From assembly GCA_017467905.1 (NCBI GenBank), contig JAFUKD010000038.1, forward strand, positions 1 to 43,267: a stretch of DNA of 43,267 nucleotides. Reading direction: 5' to 3'. Below, one piece after another: positions 25,545 through 34,206 of this stretch. Both the position numbers and the translations under genes were made by a program. This stretch comes from Phascolarctobacterium sp. GTDB taxonomy: Bacteria; Bacillota; Negativicutes; Acidaminococcales; Acidaminococcaceae. Numbering within the stretch: position 1 is the stretch's first letter; every line of letters starts with the position of its first letter. The notes beneath the pieces are model-generated. The model was not told the DNA's origin and searched no databases. It saw only the letters and a program-made list of their open reading frames with translations.

Positions 25545-26885
25545 CTATGCTAATTCCTTAGTTACCACTTCTGCGATAGCACTGGCAATTTGTTCCAAGT
25601 ATTCCTGCTTGGGTCCTTCTGCCATAATACGGATTAAAGGCTCCGTGCCGGAAGCACGCACCAAAATCTGACCATTATCTCCCAATTCATCCTGATACTT
25701 TTTGATAACGTCTTTAATGGCTTGGTTTTCTTCCCAACCATTTTTATCAGCAACGCGCACATTCAAAAGAATCTGCGGAAACTTGGTCATCACATTACCC
25801 ATTTCAGAAAGTGCCTTGTTGTTTTTAACCATGGAACACAGAAGTTGAACCGCAGTCAGGATGCCGTCGCCGGTCTTAGCAAACTCAGAGAAGATAATGT
25901 GACCGGATTGCTCACCGCCCAAACTATAATCGTGCTTGAGCATTTCTTCCAATACATATCTGTCTCCTACACCGGTCTTAACAGTTTTCCCGCCAGCTTC
26001 CTTCATAGCTTTGTGCAAGCCAACATTACTCATAACAGTAGTTACCAGCATATTATCATGCAGTTTGCCTTGCGCCATCAGTTCCAAAGCGCAAATCAGC
26101 ATAATTTGGTCACCGTCAAGAACCTCGCCGTTTTCATCTACGATAAGGCAACGGTCTGCGTCACCATCATTGGCAACGCCAACATTAGCACCCACTTCTA
26201 CAACTTTAGCCTGCAGCGCTTCCAAATGAGTAGAGCCACAGCCATTATTAATATTGATACCATTGGGCTCGTTGAAGATTGTTACAACCTCCGCACCGAG
26301 GGCGCGCAAAATTTCCGGAGCAATCTCGCTGTTAGCACCATTGGAACAGTCCATAACAACCTTTAAACCATCCAATTTAGTATAAGCAGTATTCAGAATA
26401 TGCTTAATGTACTTTTCTGCCAAGCCATATTCGTAAACCACAGTACCAACACTGGAGCCACTCACTGCACCACTGTAATCAATAGGTGCAGCAACAATAT
26501 CTGCAATTTCATCTTCCACCGCATCGGGCAGCTTGTGTCCTGTTTTAGAAAAGAACTTGATACCATTATCTTCAAAGGGATTGTGAGAAGCAGAGATAAC
26601 TACCCCTGCATTAGCGTTCACCTCAGAAGTTAAGAAGGACACTGCCGGAGTGGGCATTACTCCTAATAAATGAGCATTGCCGCCGGCGGAACAGATACCT
26701 GCTGCCAAAGCACATTCCAGCATAGGACCACTGCGACGAGTATCGCGACCAATAATAATTTTAGGATTCTTTACTTCCCTGCCAAAATATTTTGCCGCAG
26801 CATAGCCTAATTTGAAAGCCAGCTCCGGAGTTAATTGCACATTTGCTACACCGCGCACACCGTCGGTACCGAATAAACGAGCCAT
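25545..26885 (-). CDS. glmM: Phosphoglucosamine mutase
   Basis: GlmM converts glucosamine-6-phosphate to glucosamine-1-phosphate for UDP-GlcNAc. The 446-residue product opens MARLFGTDGVRGVANVQLTP, has the phosphoserine loop VISASHNPFEDNGIKFF near residue 100, the metal-binding NDGDADRCL near residue 240, the sugar-binding GGEQSGHIIF near 325, and the C-terminal phosphate-binding RASGTEPLIRIMAEG. It lies downstream of cdaA and cdaR; c-di-AMP synthase CdaA is known to interact with GlmM in several Firmicutes. An unrelated FAD protein is inserted between cdaR and glmM. Confidence 0.99.
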   Translation of the reverse strand: MARLFGTDGVRGVANVQLTPELAFKLGYAAAKYFGREVKNPKIIIGRDTRRSGPMLECALAAGICSAGGNAHLLGVMPTPAVSFLTSEVNANAGVVISASHNPFEDNGIKFFSKTGHKLPDAVEDEIADIVAAPIDYSGAVSGSSVGTVVYEYGLAEKYIKHILNTAYTKLDGLKVVMDCSNGANSEIAPEILRALGAEVVTIFNEPNGININNGCGSTHLEALQAKVVEVGANVGVANDGDADRCLIVDENGEVLDGDQIMLICALELMAQGKLHDNMLVTTVMSNVGLHKAMKEAGGKTVKTGVGDRYVLEEMLKHDYSLGGEQSGHIIFSEFAKTGDGILTAVQLLCSMVKNNKALSEMGNVMTKFPQILLNVRVADKNGWEENQAIKDVIKKYQDELGDNGQILVRASGTEPLIRIMAEGPKQEYLEQIASAIAEVVTKELA

Positions 26886-26922
26886 TGAAAACCCTCCACA
26901 TAAAATTTATTTCTATCTTTTT

Positions 26923-26975
26923 AACCCCTCAGCCACAACTTCGTTGTGTCAGCTCCCCTTTCAGGGGCGCCAAGG
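26923..26975. repeat. Intergenic palindromic repeat between the FAD protein and glmM
   Basis: The element contains two small hairpins, CACAACTTCGTTGTG and CCCCTTTCAGGGG, framed by AACCCCTCAG and GCGCCAAGG. From memory this resembles a widespread intergenic repeat of gut Firmicutes (ACCCCTCAG...CACAGCTCCCC...GGAGCCAAG). It differs from the R-family elements. Function is unknown. Confidence 0.6.
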
Positions 26976-26993
26976 GAAAACCTATATTCACAC

Positions 26994-27020
26994 AAAATCG
27001 TCAGTGCTTATGGCGATTTA
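26994..27020 (-). repeat. Collapsed copy (R6) of the dispersed 3' element after the FAD protein
   Basis: On the minus strand the FAD gene stop TAA leads into AAATCG, then CCATAAGCACTGA, then CGATTT followed by TGTG. AAATCG/CGATTT pair, and the loop keeps the ATAAGCACTG motif shared with copies R1 and R2, so this looks like a terminator-like hairpin with most of the element missing. Confidence 0.5.
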
Positions 27021-28619
27021 CTTCGGACTAAAACGTAACATTATCGCTCTAGCCACGTGATAACCGTCAAGCGCTGCACTCATAATTCCACCAGCGTACC
27101 CCGCTCCCTCACCGCAGGGATAGAGCAGGTCATGAGTTTCTGAAACGTAGGTCAATTTATCACGCACAATGCGTACAGGAGCAGAAGTTCTTGTTTCCAC
27201 GCCAGTCAAAAGCGCGCCGCCATCATTGTAGCCGGCAATCTTTCTGCCAAAATCAGTGATGCCTGCTCTCAAAGTATCGCACACATAATTGGGCAGCACC
27301 TTAGTTAAATCGCAGGGAGTAATTCCCGGACGATAGGTTGAAGCAGCCAAGCTTGTCAAATCAGGCTGTGTACCCTGCAGGAAGCTGGCAAAATTCTGAG
27401 CAGGAGCATAATAATTACTACCACCTGCTGCGTAGGCAAGCTGTTCGTACCTGCGTTGGAACTCTACCCCGTCCAAGGGATTGCTGCCAAAATCTTCACT
27501 ACCTACATTGACAACCAAAGCACTATTGGCAACACCGCTATCACGATTGTACATACTCATACCATTTACTACTACGCCCCCACTTTCGGAAGCAGCAGCA
27601 ACCACCAGGCCACCGGGGCACATACAAAATGAATAGGCAGTACGCTTCTTGTCAGGAGTGTGGTAAACCAAGGCGTAATCTGCTGCACCCAAAAGCTTGT
27701 GTCCGGCAAAGGCTCCATACTGCGCCCTATCGATAAGCTCTTGGGGATGCTCAATACGCATACCAATAGCAAAAGGTTTACCGGTAATACCGATGCCCTT
27801 CGCCGCCAGCATTTTATAAGTATCGCGAGCACTGTGCCCACAGGCTAAGACTACTGCTCCCGCAGCAAGCCTTTCCCCATTAGCAAGCACCACGCCTGTA
27901 ACAGCATTGTTATTAATAATAAAATCAGTAACATGGGCTTCGTACATAATCTGCCCACCATAGGCAATGATTTGCTTGCTGATGCCTGTTACCATGGCAC
28001 GCAGCTTGTCCGTGCCAACGTGGGGCTTGTGCTCCCACAAAATATTTTCCGGCGCACCTGCCGCAACGAAAGTTTCTAAAATATCCTTCATCACCGGGTC
28101 ATTAACCCTTGTCGTAAGCTTGCCATCAGAAAAGGTTCCGGCACCGCCCTCACCAAACTGCACATTAGATTCAGGGTCAAACGCACCTGTTTGCCAAAAA
28201 CGCTTTACATCCTCCACCCTTTGGGCAACAGGCTTGCCACGCTCCAAAAGTAAAGGCTTGTAACCATATTTGGCAAGCTCCAACGCCGCAAGTAAGCCTG
28301 CCGGCCCGGCACCGATGACTATGGGCGGAGCACTCATGGGCAAACTGCCAAACTCTACGGGCGTAGCTGTCTCTTCCTTGTACTGGCTAACATCCTTATC
28401 TGCTAAAAGCCTCTTGGCAAATTTAGTATTCACATCCACATCTGCCAAAACATGGTAGTTAAGACATACATTATCTTTCTTGCGTGCATCGACAGCGCGA
28501 CGGACAATCTTTAGCTCTCCCACCACGTCCTTACCCACGCCCAGCTTTTTACAAACAGCTTTTTCCAAAGTGGTTTCGTGAAGTAACGATACACGCACAT
28601 TATTTATCTTTAGCTTCAT
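27018..28619 (-). CDS. FAD-dependent oxidoreductase (COG2509-like)
   Basis: This 533-residue flavoprotein of unknown substrate has an N-terminal RNA-binding-like region (about 1-85, starting MKLKINNVRVSLLHETTLEK), then a dinucleotide-binding fold PIVIGAGPAGLLAALELAKYG near residue 100. It also has a QFGEGGAGTFSDGKLTTR block, ACGHSARDTYKMLAAKG, and a C-terminal FAD motif PCGEGAGYAGGIMSAALDGY. These match the uncharacterised FAD-dependent dehydrogenase group often placed near glmM in Firmicutes. It starts three bases after cdaR, so it is in the cdaA-cdaR operon. The role in cell-wall or c-di-AMP metabolism, if any, is unknown. Confidence 0.87.
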   Translation of the reverse strand: MKLKINNVRVSLLHETTLEKAVCKKLGVGKDVVGELKIVRRAVDARKKDNVCLNYHVLADVDVNTKFAKRLLADKDVSQYKEETATPVEFGSLPMSAPPIVIGAGPAGLLAALELAKYGYKPLLLERGKPVAQRVEDVKRFWQTGAFDPESNVQFGEGGAGTFSDGKLTTRVNDPVMKDILETFVAAGAPENILWEHKPHVGTDKLRAMVTGISKQIIAYGGQIMYEAHVTDFIINNNAVTGVVLANGERLAAGAVVLACGHSARDTYKMLAAKGIGITGKPFAIGMRIEHPQELIDRAQYGAFAGHKLLGAADYALVYHTPDKKRTAYSFCMCPGGLVVAAASESGGVVVNGMSMYNRDSGVANSALVVNVGSEDFGSNPLDGVEFQRRYEQLAYAAGGSNYYAPAQNFASFLQGTQPDLTSLAASTYRPGITPCDLTKVLPNYVCDTLRAGITDFGRKIAGYNDGGALLTGVETRTSAPVRIVRDKLTYVSETHDLLYPCGEGAGYAGGIMSAALDGYHVARAIMLRFSPK

Positions 28620-28622
28620 TAA

Positions 28623-29549
28623 TTACTGCCTTTCTACGGAAAAACGTACCCGCACTGCCCTTACATCAGGAATAACCTTATCAGGCAGGTCAAGTTCAGC
28701 AGCCACTTCTATACTGCCGTTCAAAGAGGTAATATCAATAGGCTTAGTGCTGATTTCTTCCATCTTCTTTAGCACAGAAGGGGGCGCCGTAATGCGTACC
28801 TTTTCCGGAAGCACCTGCATTTGAGTAATACTAATGCCCTCCTGCAGTTCACCGGAGATTGCTACACGCACCGGCAGCTCTTCAGAAATCATCTTGCGGA
28901 TGATAACTGCATTCACTGTTGCCTTATCAGGAAGAATCTGCACGTCAGTAACAGGCTTATCATTTTCGTCAAGCGCAGTCAGTACACATTCTGCCTGGAA
29001 GTTTTCCCGCTGACCTTTAATATTTACAGGAGCAACAACCTCGCGAATTTTGCTCAGCTTGCTGGAAGCACCTTTAAGAGTTACATAGGCAGGATCTATT
29101 CCATTATTATCTACGGTTAAATCCTCGTCAGAATTATCCACTACCTGGGTAACAACGGGAACAGTTTTTTCGGTAATATGGTCAACCAAAACATTAACCT
29201 CTTTAGGAAATACATTAACTACCTCGCCCCTACTAAAGAAAGCGTTTACAGGCAGCTTCTGCTGTCCTTCCGCAACACCCTTTAAATCGATGTAAGCACT
29301 AATGGCAGCCGTGGCACTATCGTCCAACAACAAACGAGAAGCACGCACCTGCACCGTAACAACATCAGGCACATTAAAGATTGCCATAGTTTCTGTCACA
29401 TTCTTCTGTTGTAAAGGCACTTCGTAGTAGCGCTCAATGACGGGATTTTGCTCCATCATAACGTAAGCCCACAGAAAGCAGGCAACTACCAGGGAGATTA
29501 TCCGTGCCAGCAAATTATCTTTTTTAAACAAATCCTCGAGAAAATTCAT
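28623..29549 (-). CDS. cdaR: YbbR-domain regulator of diadenylate cyclase (CdaR)
   Basis: CdaR is the extracytoplasmic membrane-anchored modulator of CdaA. The 308-residue product has one N-terminal transmembrane helix (IISLVVACFLWAYVMM, about residues 17-32) followed by about three YbbR-like beta domains. The first begins VIERYYEVPLQ, and repeats of the kind VTVQVRASRLLL, VTLKGASSKLSKIREV and VRITAPPSVLKKMEEI recur about every 80 residues. It overlaps cdaA by 4 bases (ATGA), showing translational coupling, as in most Firmicutes. Confidence 0.93.
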   Translation of the reverse strand: MNFLEDLFKKDNLLARIISLVVACFLWAYVMMEQNPVIERYYEVPLQQKNVTETMAIFNVPDVVTVQVRASRLLLDDSATAAISAYIDLKGVAEGQQKLPVNAFFSRGEVVNVFPKEVNVLVDHITEKTVPVVTQVVDNSDEDLTVDNNGIDPAYVTLKGASSKLSKIREVVAPVNIKGQRENFQAECVLTALDENDKPVTDVQILPDKATVNAVIIRKMISEELPVRVAISGELQEGISITQMQVLPEKVRITAPPSVLKKMEEISTKPIDITSLNGSIEVAAELDLPDKVIPDVRAVRVRFSVERQ

Positions 29550-30397
29550 TTTTTCTCTCCTCGTATAGTTTTAAATTTTTCTACAAAGCTTTCTTTAACA
29601 TTCTTGCCCTGCTCAAAAAGAGAGCTACGCAAAATTTCTCTTACATCATCTGCGTGCAGGTAACGCATCAGCTCACCATTGCGAGCGATAGAAATAGTAC
29701 CGCTTTCTTCGCTGACGATAAGCACAACAGCATCAGACTGTTCAGATACACCAATACCTGCTCTATGACGAGTGCCAAGCTCCTGGCTCAGGTTACGGTT
29801 TTCCGTCAGGGGCAACAGGCAGCTTGCCGCAACAATACGCTTGCCGCGGATAATGACCGCACCATCATGCAGGGGAGTATCCTTTTCAAAAATATTAAGC
29901 AACAGCCCTTCACTTAAAAGTCCGTCAATGGCTATGCCGGTTTCAATACGCTCTTCCAAGCCGGTGCTACGTTCAAACACCATCAACGCACCCACCTTGC
30001 GACGGCTCATAATAGTAGTAGCATTGGTTACGGCGTTAAGCATCTCTGTAAATTCTGCTTCGTCCAGTTCGCTGCTGCCACCCTTGTGCAGCCATTTTCC
30101 ACGACCAATCTGCTCTAAGGCACGGCGCAGCTCCGGCTGGAACACTACGGGCAATGCTACCAAGATAACAGTCATGCTCTTTTCCATTAGCCAGCTGATA
30201 ACGTGCAGGTTCATCCATCTGCTGCCCATCATAATCACCAGCAAGATAAGCAAGCCCTTGATTAAGGTTGCGGCTCTGGTATTGACCAGCATTTGGTACA
30301 AAGTATATAAGAAATAAGCAACCACAAGAATATCTACAATATCTAAGATTCCTATGGTAGATAACAGTCCTTGTATCTGAATAAGCAAAACCCTCAC
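29546..30397 (-). CDS. cdaA: Diadenylate cyclase CdaA
   Basis: CdaA makes the second messenger c-di-AMP from two ATP. The 283-residue product has three N-terminal transmembrane helices (about residues 12-30, 38-58, 65-85) and a DAC domain with the two catalytic signatures DTPLHDGAVII and TRHRAGIGVSEQSDAVVLIVSEE. It is first in a cdaA-cdaR-FAD-glmM run, with glmS next, the conserved arrangement that ties c-di-AMP to cell-wall precursor supply. A -10 element lies about 33 bases upstream. Confidence 0.97.
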   Translation of the reverse strand: MRVLLIQIQGLLSTIGILDIVDILVVAYFLYTLYQMLVNTRAATLIKGLLILLVIMMGSRWMNLHVISWLMEKSMTVILVALPVVFQPELRRALEQIGRGKWLHKGGSSELDEAEFTEMLNAVTNATTIMSRRKVGALMVFERSTGLEERIETGIAIDGLLSEGLLLNIFEKDTPLHDGAVIIRGKRIVAASCLLPLTENRNLSQELGTRHRAGIGVSEQSDAVVLIVSEESGTISIARNGELMRYLHADDVREILRSSLFEQGKNVKESFVEKFKTIRGEKK

Positions 30398-30429
30398 CTA
30401 CTTACATTAAAAGATATTATATCATTTTT

Positions 30430-30435
30430 ATTATA
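30430..30435 (-). promoter_or_regulatory. Extended -10 promoter of cdaA-cdaR
   Basis: On the minus strand TATAAT is preceded by TGC (TGnTATAAT) directly after the argH terminator T-run. A second TATAAT lies about 14 bases downstream. No clear -35 is visible. Confidence 0.6.
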
Positions 30436-30439
30436 GCAC

Positions 30440-30483
30440 AAAAAACAAAACCACATTTATCCAATGCAAGAATAAATGTGGTT
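30440..30483 (-). terminator. Intrinsic terminator of argG-argH
   Basis: On the minus strand AACCACATTTAT pairs perfectly with ATAAATGTGGTT around an 11-base loop, followed by TTGTTTTTT. Confidence 0.92.
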
Positions 30484-30495
30484 TTTTATTATTTT

Positions 30496-31908
30496 TTATA
30501 GTTTTGCCTGCAGTTCTGCCAAAGTTTTTTCTTGAGCAGCAACTACCTCCTCGCCAATGGCGAATTGCTTTTCGTTTTCGGTAAAGGCAGGTCCGCCGTA
30601 AGATTTACGAGCAGCCACACAGTTTTCCGGTTTCAAAGCCTCCAGCAAATCTGCTTCAAAGAGTTCGGAGAAGTCCTTGTATTCTTCCAAGGAGATTTCC
30701 GGCAGGAACTTATTGTTTAAAATTGCATAAGCTACGCATTTGCCAACAACTTCATGAGCCTGGCGGAAGGGCAAGCCCTTGCGAACAAGGTAGTCTGCCA
30801 AGTCGGTAGCGTTGGAGAAATCCTTGCTAACCGCTTGCTGCATTTTGTCAACGTTCACAGTCATGGTCAGAATCATATCGGTATAAACCGCCAAGCTGAA
30901 CTTGATGGTATCCACTGCGTCAAAGAAGCCTTCTTTATCTTCTTGCAAGTCCTTATTGTAGGTTAAGGGCAAGCCTTTAGCAGTTACCAGCATTGCCTGC
31001 AGATGACCATAGACGCGACCGGTCTTGCCACGAACAAGCTCTGCGATATCCGGATTTTTCTTTTGCGGCATCATGGAAGAACCGGTAGCGAAAGCGTCGT
31101 CCAGTTCAATGAAGCCAAATTCAGTGCTGCTCCACAAGCAAACCTCTTCACTTAAACGGCTCATGTGCATCATCAGCATGGAAGCAAAGGACAAGAATTC
31201 AATTACATAGTCCCTGTCACTAACAGCGTCCATACTGTTGCAGTACACCTTGCCAAAATTAAGTTGCGCCGCTACGTCGTGACGGTCAATGGGGAAAGTA
31301 GTACCTGCAATAGCACCTGCGCCCAGGGGCATCATATCCGCACCTTCCCACACGCCTAACAAACGGCGGAAGTCGCGCTGCAGCATATTGAAGTATGCCA
31401 GCAGATGATGTGCGAAGGTAATCGGTTGCGCTCTTTGAAGGTGAGTGTAACCGGGCATCAAGGTTCTATCATGTTTTTTAGCAACAGTCAGCAAAGCTTT
31501 TTCAAAATTGATGAGCAGCTCTGCAATTTCTGCTACTTCTTTTTTCATATACATATGCATATCCAGCGCTACTTGGTCGTTACGGCTACGCGCGGTATGC
31601 AAACGAGCACCAGCTTGACCAATACGCTCGGTCAAACGTGCTTCAACGTTCATATGGATATCTTCCAAAGCAACTTCAAAGCTAAAGTTGCCAGCTTCAA
31701 TATCCTTCAAGATATCTTTCAGACCGGCAACAATCTTTTCCCCGTCCTCTGCCGGAATGATACCGCATTTTGCCAGCATGTTAGCGTGAGCGATGCTGCC
31801 ACGGATATCTTCATTATATAAACGCTTATCAAAATCAATGGACGCATTAAATGCGTCCACTAATTCGTTAGTATTTTTACTGAATCTGCCGCCCCAGAGC
31901 TTAGCCAT
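30496..31908 (-). CDS. argH: Argininosuccinate lyase
   Basis: ArgH splits argininosuccinate into arginine and fumarate, the last step of arginine synthesis. The 470-residue product begins [20 protein letters not shown], has the [17 protein letters not shown] and [18 protein letters not shown] regions and the fumarase-superfamily signature [12 protein letters not shown] near residue 280. Its ATG overlaps the last base of the argG stop (TAATG), so the two are translationally coupled. A strong terminator follows. Confidence 0.99.
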   Translation of the reverse strand: MAKLWGGRFSKNTNELVDAFNASIDFDKRLYNEDIRGSIAHANMLAKCGIIPAEDGEKIVAGLKDILKDIEAGNFSFEVALEDIHMNVEARLTERIGQAGARLHTARSRNDQVALDMHMYMKKEVAEIAELLINFEKALLTVAKKHDRTLMPGYTHLQRAQPITFAHHLLAYFNMLQRDFRRLLGVWEGADMMPLGAGAIAGTTFPIDRHDVAAQLNFGKVYCNSMDAVSDRDYVIEFLSFASMLMMHMSRLSEEVCLWSSTEFGFIELDDAFATGSSMMPQKKNPDIAELVRGKTGRVYGHLQAMLVTAKGLPLTYNKDLQEDKEGFFDAVDTIKFSLAVYTDMILTMTVNVDKMQQAVSKDFSNATDLADYLVRKGLPFRQAHEVVGKCVAYAILNNKFLPEISLEEYKDFSELFEADLLEALKPENCVAARKSYGGPAFTENEKQFAIGEEVVAAQEKTLAELQAKL

Positions 31909-33128
31909 TATTTCAGTACACCTTGTTTCATCAGAGCGCGAACTTTCAGCGGCAAACCAAAGAGGTTGATGAAGCCGGTTGCGTCTGCTTGGTTGTAAAC
32001 TTCGTCTTCACCGAAGGTTACATATTCTTGGCTGTACAGGGAGTACGGGGATTTAACGCCTGCACTGTAGATGTTGCCTTTGTAAAGTTTCATACGAACA
32101 GTACCGGTAACGGTTTTTTGGGTTTCGTTTACGAAGCCGTCCAATGCTTCACGAAGCGGGCTGAACCACATGCCATCGTATACCAATTCGGAATAACGGA
32201 TGGAAACTTGTTGTTTGAAGCTTTGGGTTGCGCGGTCAAGGCACAGGTTTTCCAGGTCATTATGACCGAAGTAGATGATTGCGCCAGCCGGATTTTCATA
32301 AACGCCACGAGATTTCATACCAACAAGACGGTCTTCTACCATATCGGTGATACCGATAGCATTGCGGATACCAATTTCGTTCAGTTTTTCTACCAATGCG
32401 AGCGGAGTAAGTTTTTCGCCGTTTACAGCAACGGGAACACCTTGTTCATATTCAACTTCAATGTATTCCGGTTTGTCAGGAGCTTTTTCCGGAGTATTGG
32501 TTACGATGAACAGTTCATCTTTCGGAGCATTCCAGGGATCTTCAAGGTCGGAACCTTCGTGGGACAAGTGCCAGATGTTGCGGTCCATGGAATAGTCATG
32601 GTCTTTGGATACCGGAATGGGGATATTGTGAGCTTCTGCATATTCAATTTCGTCTTCGCGAGAACGGAAGTTCCATTCACGCCAAGGAGCGATGATTGCC
32701 AATTGAGGAGCTAATGCTTTGCAGGAAAGCTCAAAACGTACTTGGTCATTGCCTTTGCCGGTAGCACCGTGAGCGATAGCGTCAGCGCCTTCAGCGATAG
32801 CAATTTCTACCAATTTTTTAGCAATCAACGGACGAGCGAAGGAAGTACCCAACAGGTATTTCTTTTCATATACAGCGCCAGCTTTAACGGTGGGCCATAC
32901 ATAGTCAGTAATGAACTCTTCTTTCAGGTCGAGGATGAAGCATTTGCTTGCACCGGTGTTGAGAGCTTTGTCATAAACCGGATCAAGTTCGTCGCCTTGG
33001 CCAAGGTCAGCGCAAACAGCGATAACTTCGCAGTTGTTGTAGTTATCTTTCAGCCAGGGAATGATTACGGATGTATCAAGGCCACCGGAGTAAGCCAGAA
33101 CTACTTTTTTAATATCTTCTTTTTTCAT
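31908..33128 (-). CDS. argG: Argininosuccinate synthase
   Basis: ArgG condenses citrulline and aspartate with ATP. The 406-residue product begins [20 protein letters not shown], with the PP-loop [10 protein letters not shown], and has the conserved [15 protein letters not shown] and [19 protein letters not shown] motifs. I chose the ATG at 33128 with GGAGG nine bases upstream; the ATG at 33143 lies on the ribosome-binding site itself. It has its own extended -10 promoter and a possible ArgR/AhrC half-site in the leader, so argG-argH can be expressed separately from argCJBDF. Confidence 0.98.
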   Translation of the reverse strand: MKKEDIKKVVLAYSGGLDTSVIIPWLKDNYNNCEVIAVCADLGQGDELDPVYDKALNTGASKCFILDLKEEFITDYVWPTVKAGAVYEKKYLLGTSFARPLIAKKLVEIAIAEGADAIAHGATGKGNDQVRFELSCKALAPQLAIIAPWREWNFRSREDEIEYAEAHNIPIPVSKDHDYSMDRNIWHLSHEGSDLEDPWNAPKDELFIVTNTPEKAPDKPEYIEVEYEQGVPVAVNGEKLTPLALVEKLNEIGIRNAIGITDMVEDRLVGMKSRGVYENPAGAIIYFGHNDLENLCLDRATQSFKQQVSIRYSELVYDGMWFSPLREALDGFVNETQKTVTGTVRMKLYKGNIYSAGVKSPYSLYSQEYVTFGEDEVYNQADATGFINLFGLPLKVRALMKQGVLK

Positions 33129-33152
33129 TATATTAGCCTCCATTTAAACAAG

Positions 33153-33177
33153 TTTTATTCATCAATTGTGAATATTT
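33153..33177. promoter_or_regulatory. Possible ArgR/AhrC operator in the argG leader
   Basis: TTATTCA and TGAATA half-sites (33155-33161 and 33169-33174) form an inverted repeat around a 7-base centre. On the minus strand ATGAATAAAA matches the first ten bases of the B. subtilis ARG-box consensus as I recall it. The half-sites face outward, unlike a standard 18-bp ARG box, so the call is tentative. Confidence 0.35.
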
Positions 33178-33194
33178 TTACAAAGCTATTGAGT

Positions 33195-33223
33195 ATTATA
33201 GCACTATTTTCCTAATACTTCAA
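33195..33223 (-). promoter_or_regulatory. Promoter of argG-argH
   Basis: On the minus strand -35 TTGAAG (33218-33223) and a perfect, extended -10 (TGC then TATAAT, 33195-33200) are 17 bases apart, directly after argF. Confidence 0.8.
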
Positions 33224-33249
33224 TGCCTTAGTACCTGTATACATAATAA

Positions 33250-34191
33250 TTACAGAACTTCGTCACTCATCAGAAGAGCCATGATTGCCTTTTGCACATG
33301 CAGGCGGTTTTCTGCCTGGTCAAAAACAACGGATTGAGGCCCTTCAATTACGTCGTCAGTAATTTCCTCGCCACGATAAGCCGGCAGACAGTGCATTACG
33401 ATTGCTTCCGGTCTTGCCGCAGCCAACAGCTCTGCGTTAATTTGATACGGAGCAAAAATTTTCTTGCGGGCATCGTGCTCTTCCTCCTGACCCATACTTG
33501 CCCAAGTGTCAGTGTAAAGTACGTCCGCACCCTTAACTGCCTTCATCACATCTTCTTCAACAGTAATGGTGCAGCCGGTATGAGCGGCATCTTCCTGCGC
33601 TTCAGCAAGAATACGGGGATCGGGCTGGTAGCCTTTGGGGCAAGCACACACCATATGCATACCCACCTTTGCACAGGCATACATCAAAGAATGCGCCATA
33701 TTATTACCGTCACCAACGTAAACCATCTTGCGGCCTTTCAGAACCTTCATCTTTTCTTGAATAGTAAAGATATCAGTGAGGGCTTGGCAGGGATGAAGCA
33801 AATCAGTCAAGCCATTGATAACGGGAATGCTTGCATAATTAGCCAGCTCCACTACGGATTCATGAGAAAAAGTACGAATCATGATGCCGTCTACAAAACG
33901 GGACAACACACGAGCAGTATCTTTTACCGGTTCGCCACGCCCAATTTGGGAAGCATCATCACTCAAATAAATAGGATGACCGCCCAATTGGAAGAACCCT
34001 ACCTCGAAAGAAGTTCTGGTACGAGTGGAAGCCTTAGAAAAAAGCATCGCCAGAGTTTTGCCTTTTAAATATTGGTGAGGCTCACCATTTTTTTGTTTAC
34101 GTTTCAATTTAGCAGCTACGTCCATAATCAACGCAACTTCACCGATTTCTAAATCGTGAATTGAAAGTAAATCCTTATGTTTTAACGCCAT
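33250..34191 (-). CDS. argF: Ornithine carbamoyltransferase
   Basis: ArgF makes citrulline from ornithine and carbamoyl phosphate. The 313-residue product has the carbamoyl-phosphate motif SKASTRTRTSFEVG near residue 55, the MIRTFSHESV and LTDLLHPCQALTD motifs, and the ornithine-site HCLPAYRGEEI near residue 265. It is the last gene of argC-J-B-D-F, 15 bases after argD. No terminator is seen before the argG promoter, so read-through into argG is possible. Confidence 0.98.
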   Translation of the reverse strand: MALKHKDLLSIHDLEIGEVALIMDVAAKLKRKQKNGEPHQYLKGKTLAMLFSKASTRTRTSFEVGFFQLGGHPIYLSDDASQIGRGEPVKDTARVLSRFVDGIMIRTFSHESVVELANYASIPVINGLTDLLHPCQALTDIFTIQEKMKVLKGRKMVYVGDGNNMAHSLMYACAKVGMHMVCACPKGYQPDPRILAEAQEDAAHTGCTITVEEDVMKAVKGADVLYTDTWASMGQEEEHDARKKIFAPYQINAELLAAARPEAIVMHCLPAYRGEEITDDVIEGPQSVVFDQAENRLHVQKAIMALLMSDEVL

Positions 34192-34206
34192 TTAAAAATT
34201 CCCCTC

